Shown piece after piece: positions 40,251 through 52,280 of a DNA stretch of 64,000 nucleotides (positions within the stretch are counted from its first letter, which is position 1; every line of letters starts with the position of its first letter). Location: the NCBI RefSeq assembly GCF_032062135.1, contig NC_092862.1, positions 48,023,015 to 48,087,014 of the forward strand. The letters are read 5' to 3'. This DNA is from Pyxicephalus adspersus. Lineage: Eukaryota; Chordata; Amphibia; Anura; Pyxicephalidae. The notes below the pieces were generated by a model. The model did not search any database, was not told where the DNA came from, and saw only the letters and a list, made by a program, of their open reading frames with translations. Both the position numbers and the translations under genes were made by a program.

Positions 40251-41801
40251 CTATAAATTACCTCTGTAACTATAGGCATTATGAGGAAGTTCTTCTTGAT
40301 TCATAGGAGGCAGTCAAATCTCAAGTCAGTCCCCCTTTAATTCTTGTGGAGAAAAGACTCTTGGCCATCCACCAGCTCTGTTCTGTGAACACAGAGTCGG
40401 TGTTACAAAGCCTTTAGAAACAGAATAAACCCTATTCTTCGAAAAGTTTGAAAATTAATTGCTTCACTTGTACAAGCAGCTAAAGATGTTAAGGATGGCT
40501 TATTTTAAAGCTATTGTACTGCTTGTTAAGGATATAAAAATACTTTATTATCCATAACCTAGGCACAGGTGCACTTTAAGCGTGGCATATGCAACAGAGG
40601 CAACAGAAAACAAATATGGCCAGAATTTGAAAGTAGTTTATTTATGAGAAGCTTTTGGCTGTGCACCACACAGTTGATTTAAATCTTCAGTACCTACACC
40701 TTAATAAAACATTATAATGGAATTTTTCCATTTGAAACAATAGCATCGATATTTTCTCTCCGAGCAGCACAGGCCCAGGAGGTAATCATGTGTTAATTTA
40801 CATCAGGTAGCCAGCACTGGGTGGAAATTAGACAGACGATGGGATTTAGTTATTTTTCATTAGCACTTGGACTGTGATAAAGGAGAACAGAAAAGAGCTG
40901 CTTGACCTTTAAGTGCTTAAATTATTAAAGAGCAAATAGATTTGAGGTCTGGTTACTCGCTAATCTAATTTGCCTTGTGGTGAAAAGATGAAAAGACATT
41001 TTGGGTTTGAAATAGCTGTAGCCAACTTTCTTCCTCTACTAATGCACCAGGAGACAAATAGATGGCAGGGATTTTCTTTCTGGGTCACATTCATGGTGAC
41101 CTTAATGGAAAAAGAAAAAGAGCCTGTCACCGGCCAAGCATTAAAGCTGTATATATATAATTGTGAAATATCTGCTATAGATCAAGTTCTGTATTCCAGT
41201 CTTCTTACTGAAATGTATTACTCTGTAATTGTATTACTCTGACTGTTCTTCATGCAAAGAAATGCTGATGCCAGCACCCCACTGCATCATATAAAAATGT
41301 ATTTAAAAAAAACAGCCTCTGATGTTGCAAACAGTCAATTAAGGTGTTCTCATTTCGATCTTGTTTTATAATATGCTTTATTGCAGACTTTAATCTGAAA
41401 AGTTCATAATATTTTTAAAACTCCTTAGCACTTTTACTATATTTGGAAACACAAAGTAGGTTTACACATTTGGCATCTGCCTATTCTTTTATTACAAACC
41501 TATGACCAGTGTAAATATTGCTTTGTTTACATTCATATTGTATGGATTTTCACTGTAACATCAAGCTGTAAAATCAAGTATGGTATCTTCATCACATATT
41601 TTATTCTCTGCAGTTATTGTATGGAATCAGAAACTGCACTGCATTTATGCAATCACAGTAAATCAGAAACTGCTAAAAGCTGACAATACAGTTCTCTGTT
41701 ACAAAGTAATGAAAGCCTTTAAAAACCTATTACAAAGATGTATGGGCATTTAAAGGGAAAAAAGCACCATTCCTTAATACTGGAGCCAAGAACATATAGA
41801 C

Positions 41802-42063
41802 CAATGGTCGCCAAACCATTGGGTGTCATGGACCATTGATTTCACAGACTCCAGACCGAGCATGCGTTGAGAGCTGTGTTTCACTTAAAGGGGAAGAAAC
41901 TTCCCCAGAGCGACATCATCATGTCAGAACCCACCCACTCTCCCATCGCAGGTCTGAGCCTGCCTGTCCAGAGACACTACCCGCCCACCGCTCTGAGCCT
42001 CTAATCCATACGGGTACATGGTTCACAGCTCCAGCCTGGACCATCACTGGTTGGTGACCGCTG
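41802..42063. mobile_element. hAT-type non-autonomous transposon, 262 bp
   Basis: Left end caatggtcgccaaacca and right end (inverse) cagcggtcaccaacca are related to the termini of the element at 14089. Flanks atatagac (41794-41801) and atatacac (42064-42071) are an 8-bp duplication with one mismatch. The plus-strand open frame inside (41836-42057) is a chance frame with no transposase motif. Confidence 0.82.
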
Positions 42064-43970
42064 ATATACACCAGTTCTCTTACAATTATGAATTCTCAAA
42101 AAAAAAAAAAAATGATCAAATGTATATTGGATCAAAGATGGAATTCATTGTTTTAAATTATTATTTTGAGACACGTTATTGTTGTTCATGAGGACGAGTT
42201 TTGAAAGTACATAATGTCATTTGGCAAGATCATCTGTAGGATTATAGAGTACATAATATGGCTTTTAGGAAGGCATTCCAGCAAAGTAAAGTAAAGAAAG
42301 GGTCTAAAGATTCCACACCCAAATAATGCATCATACATGCCTTAGAGCAAAGTCTGCAAAAAATACAATGTTTCCTCCCAAAGTGGCAATTAAATCTCCA
42401 AAAAAGTGTGAAAAACACTTCATACCACATCAGATCTGGTGTAAAAATTCAGATACTGTCTTCCAGTGTTCTCCACCTTTGCCATGCATTCTCCTCAATG
42501 AAGAGGCATCAACTTGGAAATCTCTTGGTAACTGAAGTATGTGGTCGGTGATAATATTTAGATGTGGAAACCATTGTTTTTAGCTGATAATTGTTGGCTT
42601 TGAGCAGTGTACTATTTGTTGAGTATTGCCGCAATTCTTTTGTTATAAAAAGAGAAAGGAGTTGACATTGAGGTTTTGTCCAAGGAGAATCCTATTTCCC
42701 ATATCATCTGGATGTTTTAACTTATACTGGACAGAAAGGCAGGATAACTTTTGGAATTAATTTTTCCTTAAAATTATCATGCTTTTTCATTGGACTTGAC
42801 ATTGTGGGTAGTGGTTTCTGTTCTTTTTGGAGATTTATCGCCACATTTGAGAGAAACATTGCTACTTTTGATACAGATTGTTCTATATTCTAGCCCTCTA
42901 AAAAACTACTGCATAATTGTGTGTATTACTTTAGTGTGGTGGTTTAGAAATGTTTTTTCTATTAAATAATGAAACTAACTATATGTAAATCCTAAATATG
43001 CCACTTTGTGTTGATTCCCATATCATTTACTAAGTAAGCATCTGCATCCATTGTTATTGTCCAACTCCAACAACTGTCAGTCTTTTATAACTGCAGATGT
43101 TTTGGATACAGCAAAAATAGGAGAACTTAATGCAGGTTTACTTGTAGACATTTAATGAATAGAGATACGTGTGCTCAGACATTTCTAATGATGCCAGGTG
43201 CTATTAGCACAATAATTTGGTTTACTCTGCATTTAGTTTACTTTGCCTATCTCTGTAAATTGTTTCTTTAGTGAGATTTTCATTGAAACTGGAAGAGGTA
43301 ATCTTTGGCTTGTTCATGCTCAGTTGCTTTATTGGTCCTTTGTAAGAAAATAAGTAAAGAGCTTCATCACATCTATCTAAAACGTTAAAGTGTTTTCTTG
43401 TCTGAGAAGAACAATTTTTCTCCTAATACTGAATTGTGAAACCTGATTAAATGTTCATTTGAAACATACATTACATGATTTAATGCATTTCCCAACTAGC
43501 TTTTTCAATTTATATTTATTTTATTCCTGTTCGAGTATCTAGGATAATTACTTTTCCTCCTGTTCGACTACCCTAGATAATTACTTTTCACCTGAAATAG
43601 TTTTCAGGAGACATACTGCATTTGTAATGTTCTTTCTGGGCTCTTCTAAAGTTTAGCTTCAGTCTAATCAGGGGACGTGTAGTTCCACGCACTGTCAAGT
43701 GTCTGCTGTGTTTTGGATTTATTTCCCCTTTTAATTAATTAAGCAACAAAAAATAGTAGTATCAGCAAACTATAAATTATTTTTGTGTATAATATATATC
43801 TAGAGGAATAAAAGGTTATGGTGTTAGGTTACCAATATGCTGGATGAGAGAAATAAACTTTTGAAGATTTCAACAACAATTTACATTGACACACAATATT
43901 TAGGTTTCAGCAAATTATTAGAATTAGTATTATAATATAATTAGTATATTAAAATAAAAGTTCTTTTTTT

Positions 43971-44050
43971 AGGGTTTGCTGGATCACCCAGATTCACTGA
44001 TGAACGTTTACTTCTCTAGCCATTGGAGAGCCCTAATAAATCAGGCCCAT
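43971..44050 (+). repeat. Palindromic MITE family A, right half
   Basis: agggtttgctggatcaccca, then cattggagag and aataaatcaggcccat. Matches the right arm of the full copies; left arm absent. Confidence 0.7.
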
Positions 44051-45218
44051 AGTGTCCAATATAGACAAAGACTGGTGACCTAACCTATCTATTTTGGATC
44101 ATGAAACCATTACCAGAATGTCTTTAAACCTCCATTTTTTAGGCGAAATATCTCCTTGTGATCCTTGCACTCTTGCTCCTCAATGGTATTTTTCTGAAAG
44201 GGGTTTAAACTTTAGGCTTAGTGAGAAAGCTTACATTGATTTACTAAGGAACACATTTTTCAGTTTAGTTCATTTCTCATGTTCATTTAGTTTAGTTTAG
44301 TTCATTTCTCTCTTCCTATTGTTAGGATAGGCAGTCTTATTAGTTCAATCAGCGCTTGACGTTTCTAATGAGAATAATTTAATTTGCTTTTCATTATTTA
44401 ATTTTGCATAAACTCTAAGTTTAGCTTAATACTTTAACTAAAAGCTTCTGATAGGTTGCATTGTAAGCATGTGGATTAACTTTGTTCCTTGGATTGTAAT
44501 TGGTGAAATAGCTGCTTTTGATTTGTGTTCAGTGCAAAGCTGTAACAAAGATATCGTTAGTCAATAATATGATCTCTTTCTATTTGAAAGATACCTTACA
44601 AAATATATTATGTGACATTTTTTTTGTATTGTAAGGACTTTTATTTTACAAAGAGAATGTTCACTTAGAAAATAATGTAATGTTGTCTCCTCCTCAAACA
44701 ACCAATCATGTGCAAGCAAATAATAATTTTAATATTATTTCTATTTCTATTGCACATTTATTGAAAGTGAACTTCACTTTATGTCAGCTAAACTTTACTA
44801 ACTATGCTATATAAGGATTCTCTTCTCTTTGGAAATTACATTCACTTCTTTTATGAATAACAGCTGTTAGATTACTAAACTATGTGCAATGTACTATAAC
44901 AATTACCTGTTTTAGTAATGTTTCATGAATTATTTACAAAAGTAACGTTAAATGGCACCCAGGGTAGCCACCATCACATATTCCCCAGCTAGGAAAGAAG
45001 AATTTAAAAGTTAATCCAGCTCCTAGATCCCTCCTTTGCCATTTTATGGGAAGGCCTATGTAAACTTTTACCTTACTGCTTTGATGACCAGTCAGTCAGT
45101 GGCTTGAACTTTTAAAATAATGTGAAATGTGCATTGTCATAAGTGTTTCTTTCTATTTCTATAGTTCAATGTGTCAAATTATTTCTTCTCAAATCTTTTT
45201 TTTTTTTCGTTTCCTCAG

Positions 45219-45492
45219 CGTCTACCAAGTTATTGTTGAGGAAGAAAAATCTCGACGTTCCCGAAAGACATCAGAGATGTTAAAGTGTTACCCAGTTCCC
45301 ATACATTTTCAGAATTCCACAATGCTAAATTCTCCATATTATATGGCTGCCGAATTTCCACCCAACCTTTTGTCTTCTATCATGCTCTTTACAGTTGGTG
45401 ACAATAAAACATATAATGGCTACTGGAATACTCCTCTCCTCCCACAAAAAAGCTACAGTATCTACTATCAAGCTGCCAGCAGAGCAAATGGG
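45219..45492 (+). CDS. PTPRM: PTPRM exon: rest of fibronectin type III repeat 4 with proprotein-convertase site
   Basis: Internal exon, 274 nt, with a T-rich tract and acceptor tttcctcag, donor gtaagt, phase 2 in and phase 0 out. It encodes about 91 residues starting VYQVIVEEE and ending YQAASRANG. A basic cluster KSRRSRK at 45247-45267 contains R-R-S-R (45253-45264). This sits where type IIB receptor phosphatases are cut by furin-like convertases into a non-covalently associated ectodomain and phosphatase subunit. Sequons N-S-T and N-K-T are present, plus one cysteine (KCYPV) that may pair with the cysteine in the next exon. The YNGYWNTPLLP segment is a family hallmark. Open reading runs past the donor to 45528, but that tail is intronic. 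Confidence 0.95.
45247..45267 (+). other. Predicted furin-type cleavage site in RPTP-mu
   Basis: Codons for K-S-R-R-S-R-K. R-R-S-R fits the R-X-X-R rule for proprotein convertases. It lies in FN3-4 at the position where type IIB receptor phosphatases are known to be processed. The flanking residues differ from the human basic cluster I recall, but spacing and charge are kept. Confidence 0.7.
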
Positions 45493-47424
45493 GTAAGTTT
45501 GATGGTAAATTCTGCTCATAAGTTTTAAAATAGAAAATCTAAGAGGAATACAAAAAATGATGTTTTTATTAGGTCTTCAGATCGCCCACACCCAGATGTA
45601 TAATAAACAGGGAATTCAAGAGGATTGGCAAAATGATGATCTAATGCCACTGAAAAGTCCCCTATTTATGAACCTGTACAAAACTGCTGGCAAAAACATC
45701 AACTGGTGTTAGTAGTACAAATAACATAATAGCTTCTTCCAAATATGAGAGCTGTTCCATAGCACGGAGCAACAAGTTGTGCAATAGTTTTTGTCTTGTG
45801 TATACATAATGCAAGCAAATGTCTGAATAGTTTATTTTGGGTCATATTTTAGTATAAAAATGTATACCAGTGTTCCCTGGAACCCCGAGGTTTCTTCAAT
45901 AGTTGCTAGGGGTTCCTTAAGCAATGATCAATGCTTGCATCTCAGGACAGTTGCCAGTGACACCAATCATCTTTATAGCTACCTTTAGGGGTGGCATTCT
46001 TCCCAGTGGCCATCAATGTAAGCGGCATCCTTCCCATTGATCATAACACAAACAAACATTGAGCTTTGCATATTGTTATCATTAACAGGGGTTCACTAAG
46101 AACTGAAAGAACTGAAAGTTGTTCCTCTATGTTAAAAAAAATGACAAAGGATGATTTATACTGTATGGAAACTTTGATTTTGTCATGGATCTCAAATAGT
46201 ATTGAACACAGAAGTTATATTCTATACATCAGGAGTTTTTGAACATTAACCTGAACACTTTGTCTGATTTCTGCCATTATCATTGATTTATTTACCTTTC
46301 CACCTCCAGGGCAAAACCTTGTAGTCTTGTATGTATCTAGCAATCAAGTTGGTTATTTCCATTAAACACAGAACCATATTATATGTGGTATTGCTTGTGC
46401 AGACTATTCCAGCATTGCAGAGCCTGATGAGCTCTAGCTTTTTCTTGACAGCTGGGAAATGTTTCTGACAGTCTTTGTAGAACACATAATTCCAGAACAC
46501 CATTGATTCTGTATTACTGATGTTCTGTGACATCACAATTAGCAGTGGAGTTTTCTCCACAGAAAAGCCTAAAAGGATGCCAGGGGGAACGTACAACATT
46601 AACATCTTCTGGTTAAACAAGTATGATAAAAAACTGATTTGTGGTATTTACAGTGCATGAAATATAAAGGCTGTTTATTACCAGTATCATAGCCAAGTTC
46701 CTTAGGAATAATTGTGACCTGGAATGTAACAGAAACTAAGGTGGCTAATATGTTTTTCATAATTTTGCTTAATCAGACATTTTAATAACTAACGTCAAGT
46801 ACCATACTTGTTACTACATTAAGTTCTACATTAAAATATATCTGCATCTAAAACTTTTTTTTCCAATGTGAGTAGTTAGAGAGGAAAGGGGGGATTCCAT
46901 TTGCCTGGAGATCAGCATTAAAAGTGCATCAACATATTCACACGATTGCCCTATGAACCTAATCACAGAAATCCCAGTGTTTACAGCTGACACTATTACA
47001 CAAACAGAAGGGAAGTTTTCTAATGTAATATCTAGTCCAGGAACAATTGATTTTTCTCACTTTGGAGAGATTTCCGCTTAAGTTCTTCTGTCCAGGACTG
47101 GAAGTTAGAAGGAATCTACTAAACAGGGCACGTATTACAAATAAATGTGATCACTGTTTTATGCATCCCATAATCTAGACAAAATTAGCCAAAAGGAGCA
47201 TGTAATGCAGTTGTACCGCTAAATGCAATGTCTGTTATGAGTTTATATTTCATTTTTACAATTAGTGGTTTAGCACGTGAACTGCATGAGTTGTTCTGAG
47301 CCAGCAATGTTTGTATGAGTAAACCTCAACTCAAAAAAAGAAAGTTATGAACCAAACATCGCTTTAACAAAACATTAAGATGTCTTCATACATTATGATT
47401 TTCTGTTTTTCTTTTTTGCTACAG
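45493..47424 (+). other. PTPRM intron, 1.9 kb
   Basis: Bounded by gtaagt and acag. It carries a ggttcc-type dispersed repeat (45868-46125). The open frame at 46288-46620 on the minus strand has no recognised domain and is probably chance. Confidence 0.9.
45868..46125 (+). repeat. ggttcc-type dispersed repeat
   Basis: Begins cagtgttccctggaacccc and continues with ttgctaggggttccttaagc and ccagtggccatcaatg. A reversed partial copy is at 1-130. The CAG start is hAT-like, but no right terminus or duplication was found. Confidence 0.5.
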
Positions 47425-47461
47425 GAAACCAAGATTGACTGTGTCAGGATAGCCACAAAAG
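47425..47461 (+). CDS. PTPRM: PTPRM short exon: end of FN3-4 / juxtamembrane ectodomain
   Basis: A 37-nt exon with a strong acceptor (T-rich, gctacag) and donor gtatgc, phase 0 in and phase 1 out. It encodes ETKIDCVRIATK plus the first base of a glycine codon, matching the segment just before the transmembrane helix in RPTP-mu. It carries one conserved cysteine. The following exon, expected to encode a proline-rich stretch and the transmembrane helix, was not found in the remaining 16.5 kb, so the next intron is at least that long. The exon is too short for open-reading-frame detection and rests on family match plus intact splice sites. Confidence 0.92.
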
Positions 47462-49462
47462 GTATGCCAAAAAATAGTGTGCATTTTAATGTTTTATTTA
47501 TTATGTGTGTTCACCATAATTATTGATGGGTTTATAGTTACAAAAATATAGTCCAGTGTTTTTTATACCTCTAGAGCAGGCCATAATAAGCCTTAGTATA
47601 AAACTCACAATGCATTAAGGTTAATTTATTAAATAAACAGATACTGTTCACTGAACACTGAAGCTATGTCCACTGTGATTGCCCATGTTTTTGTTCTTGC
47701 ATTTAATTGTGTTGAACACAGTTTTAACACATGTATTTAGCTCAGTAAACAATCAATTTTACTAAGTGAATAGTCTCTATTTTTAGTTATTCAACCCCCA
47801 TATGTCAGTATGGCAAAACATCACCATTTAGTTTCACTGGGCAACAAAAGTTTAACTGGTTATACTACACTTTTATTTCATTATTGATTATACTATACTT
47901 TTATTTCATATTTCATACAGTAGGACCATATTCAAAATTCCTCTTCTCTCTTAGAAACAATAAAAAGGAAATGTTTCTGGCCAATGCAGGGCTGCTTTAT
48001 TTGAGATAATTTTTCCATCAGACATTCTTCCATTTAAATTAATTGGATATTTAGCTAGCACTTTAGCTAAGCCTACTACTGTATTGAAGGGAACATAAAC
48101 ACCAAAGTGGCAGTGCAGTTTACTTTCTATCTATAACTGCCATCCCATCATTGCGCTGTAAATACATTTAATCAATAAAATAATCAACATAAATTTAAAT
48201 AAAGCTTAACAAATACATTTAATTTAATAATACTAATTTACATGAATGTGGTCTGGAAGGCACAATATTACAGAAAGGGCCAAGAAGTGCACATGGCGCA
48301 TTAGGAGTGCCTCACGATATCAATTTATGTTTGGCATACCAGGTTTACTGTACGAAAAGTGTTCCAAAGGACAAATGTTCTTGCTGTCTATATAAACCAT
48401 GGACTTGCAACTTGCAAAATTTAATGTTGGTCACCAAATACCACACAAAAAGGTCTAACAACATAAAAGATGCAGAGAAAAAAAGATGGCTCAAAGTTCA
48501 AATAGCAGATAAGATCAATGAGGAAAAAAGGAAAACTGTGCAGAATATAATGATTGTATTTACTAAAGAATAAAAAATGATCACTTTTAGCTTAGTGGAT
48601 AGGAAGGAAAGCTGCATTCACACTAAATACCTTAATAATCCTATATAGGAAAACAAACATTGTCTTGTGATTGGATGAAAACCTTGTGTGCACTTGAAAA
48701 TGACATTTTGAAGTTATATACACAAGTGTACATTTTAAATGGTAGTTTTATATTGATTCTCATAACATTGTAAAACAGTCTGAACAACTTTGGAAGACTA
48801 GAATTGGAACCTTACTTTACAAAGATCTTTCTAGTGATACCCTAAAACAAAACTTTAAGTTAAAATAAATCACTTATAGGTTAACCTAATACATAAGGTA
48901 TTTATGTCTAATATATGTATGTGTGTGTTTTTTTTACATTATAAAGGTGTTGTATCACACATGTATACATATATTTATACCATTTTGCAGATTTACATTT
49001 GTAACTGCAGAATTCCAGTGGAAATTGTTGAACTTTCATCAATGTTTTCATCCAACTCTGACAAGAATAATCCATTCTCACAGGAAGATTATGTTTGAAG
49101 TGTAGCATTCTCTATGAAGTTTACTTTGCTTTCTGTTCTAGGGATTCACTTCAAAGTTATTACTTCTTTCTGGTTTTTGACCTCCTATAGCCATATATCC
49201 ATCTAACTGAAGAAAGTTCTATATATGTATGCAGTTGAGTAGATTTTGACCTCTCCTTGACGTTACACTTTGACATTTTTTAAGAAGCATCCAATGACCA
49301 TGGTTGCTATTGATACTGATAGTTGACAGTCTCAGCATACATTTAACACAAATGTGGGTAGTTGTCAAAAACAAAGAACCTTTTTTTTAATTCACAAAAT
49401 ACAATGAAAAATAGCACCACTGCTAGCTAGTAGAAGTAGCATAGCACTCTCCTCTATTCAAG

Positions 49463-49686
49463 GGGTCTGATTTATTAAAGCACTTCAAGGCTTGAGAAGA
49501 TACACTTTCATCAGTGAAACTGGATGATACAGCAAGCCTGGAATTGATTTCTTAAATGTCCTTTGCTATTTGTTAGCACTTATTTTGAATCTTAGACCAG
49601 ATCCATTCCAGTTTGCTGGATCTCAGAACTTCACTGATGAAACTGTATCCTCTCCAGACTGGAAGAGCTTTAATAAATCAGGCCCA
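49463..49686. repeat. Palindromic MITE family A, full copy
   Basis: Both arms present: ggtctgatttattaaagc, then acactttcatcagtgaaact; right arm ccagtttgctggatc and aataaatcaggccca. Same layout as 20095. Confidence 0.8.
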
Positions 49687-52065
49687 ATGAAATAAGTATT
49701 TTGCATTACATAGCATACATACCAATAATATTTTATAGGTATAAGAAACACTTTTCTTAGCCTTAGCAGCTAAATAAAAGCAAAATGGCAGTGCCTAGTT
49801 TTCTCAGGTTTCCTGAAAAAATATCCAGAGGATTGTTTATGAATCATTCATTAAGTAATTTGAAAGGGACTAGTTTATTAATGGCTTCTATGTAAGTTGC
49901 CTATTTTAGATGCCATACGGATCTTAGGGTGATTAGAAAAAATTTATTATAAGATCCATAGACTATGGATAAATACCAAATTAGTTAAAACGTCACAATA
50001 AGGAGTTTGTTATTGCCTGGGGCTTGCAGCAGTTGTCTCTGAGGCAATACTACTGAGTTGCTCATAACTGTAATTTTGCATTGATAAATAACATTTAAAT
50101 ATATTTTAGGTAAAGGACATCACTGTTTTGTAACCAGACTCCTATAATCAGTAAAAAACAATGCAGTCATTTTAATAGGGCACATCCATGTCTGCTTAGG
50201 AGAGAGAGAATTGACTTAAAACTAATGAAACCTGAGCAGTCTACTTTCCCAGTCATAATAGCGAAATTAATATTTTAAGTTCACATTTTCTGTGAGTTAA
50301 TGTTTAACACGTTTATTAATAGAGCTGACACCAAAATCTTACCTTTAGCACTCTTAAAGTAAAAATATAAAATTAGAAATGTCATAAAGGATGGCAGAAA
50401 GCACACCCTAAGTGTCCTTTATTACTCAAAGCTGTTAAAAACCTTAATTAAACATCCAGTACATTTAGAAAATTTTTAAAGAGTAGCTTTTATTAGTTAC
50501 TGATATTTATATTTACATTGCTGATGCTTCCTGATTGAAAAATTTTGGATTAAATTTAGATTAGTTGGAAACGAGAAATTATGGAAACTTCTGCTCTTAT
50601 GTGTTCTGTAAATTTGTAAATTCAAAACTGTACATTACTTAATCCTCCCAAAGAAGGAATGTTGATTTTTGTTAACCTATATATGTTACCATCCTACCTT
50701 TTTCACTATAACACCAGGTATACAGTTTACATTTGAAGACACAAAACTTGGTCCCGTAATCTGGTTTATCACATATGCAACACACTCCAGCAGCATTTTG
50801 TCAGTTTGATATTTGAAAGCATTTATGAAAATTAGAACAAGGAAAGCATTAGCGTCCTCCCATAACAACATAATAACATGTTTCATGTTTACATTTGCAT
50901 ATGCTTATTAGAAAAATAATCCTTATGACAATATTATTCTTCCTTTATTTTTACTCCAGAGATAACTAATTAGTTTTCCAGTCCATTCACAGTCTGGAGA
51001 AAACATTAGACATCATATATCTATACAGTACACAAGCAGGTGTTATAGAGACAGTCTTGTTTAAAAAGAAACAATATATACATTAAAATACTTTAAAACA
51101 TTGATTTCCCCAACATAATGTAATTGTTCAGAAGTTGGGCTTCCAGTGCAAGAAGCATTCAAAACAAATACAGAGCACAGAAGCCACACAGACGTAAAAC
51201 TAATTTGTAGTCCCGAGGCAACTTAGATCCCAAGAGGAAAAGCTTGACAGGGCATTTATAAAATGCTGCTGTATGATAGTTTGTACAAATTATAGGTATG
51301 CTTTGTTGCTTTTTGCTGTTTAACAAGTAAAGTGAAAAGTAACCAGGGTGTGAAAACACTTGTATCAGCCAGTGGCGGATGTAAATGTCATATCAGATAA
51401 ACTTCATGGATTTTGAGCCTTGTTGATTAAAATGTGGAAATGAAGCTACCATTGGGGATTTTCATAGTACAATGTTTTTTTTTCTGTATTCATTTCAATC
51501 TGACCACACAAAAATTCATTTACCATTTGGCTTTGTTAGTTAGCATGATGATAGAGGAACATCAATGTGCTAAAATACTGAGCCGTCAATTGGATTTTAT
51601 CTTTTATTTGTATGACGCTCTGACATTGTTTAATACTAATTTGTGAGTATTATCCCATATGAAGGACTGAGCCAGTTTATTTTTAATATTTTTTTTATAT
51701 TTAGGATGGGACAGTAGTGTAAACTAAGCAGACTTTACTACATTTTACAGATAAATCCAACAGATATATCTTGCCCAGAAAAAAGCACAAAGTAATATTC
51801 CATTACTAGCCTCTGACTATTTTTTTTCTGACTGCAGTAGAAAAAAAGCAAAAATGATACATTCAGTCATTTATTTTTTTAATGATTTCTGTTTTGTTTT
51901 GTATAGATGAAGAAAAGGTTGAAACCTTTGAAAATGTGATGTTTTTGTCTCTCCAGATAGGGAATGAGTGGAAATCTTTCCATAGAAAATAAAATTTTCA
52001 TCCCAGAGAACTGTTCCGGGAACAGGTGTCACTACTGGAGGATTTTGCCTTGGTTCCAATTTAGA

Positions 52066-52280
52066 TGGCCTGATTTATTAAAGCTCTCCAAGGCTGGAGA
52101 AGATACACTTTCATCAGTGAAGCTGGGTGATCCAGAAAGCCTGAAATTGTTTTTTTAAAGTCATTTGCTAGCAAATGTTTTTTTATCCTCAACTAGATCG
52201 ATTCCAGGTTTGCTGGATCACCCAGCTTTACTGATGAAAGTTTATCTTCTCTAGCATTGAAGAGCTTTAATAAATCAGGC
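52066..52280. repeat. Palindromic MITE family A, full copy
   Basis: Left arm ggcctgatttattaaagctc, tccaaggctggagaa; right arm ccaggtttgctggatcaccc and aataaatcaggc. The best-preserved copy by eye. Confidence 0.82.

Larger units (their letters stand above)
12110..45218 (+). other. PTPRM intron, 33.1 kb, splitting FN3-4
   Basis: Runs from donor gtatga at 12110 to the T-rich acceptor before 45219. Listed separately are L2, three hAT-type elements, MITEs, an L1-clade fragment, a Tc1 remnant and a tandem duplication. Intervals 14282-20094, 20322-23948, 25441-31619 and 32712-39672 hold no recognisable gene or repeat apart from poly(T) at 32915-32934, a hairpin at 21441-21474 and possible frog repeats near 26460-26800, 37140-37620 and 37860-37950. 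34650-34965, 36105-36400 and 40735-40965 look repeat-free and rich in TAAT-type sites. Confidence 0.85.

Noticed and set aside
41836..42057. Open frame of 73 codons
   Set aside because: Lies wholly inside the 262-bp hAT element and has no transposase signature.
48904..49108. Three overlapping short open frames on both strands
   Set aside because: Low-complexity AT-rich sequence; no domain or conservation signal.
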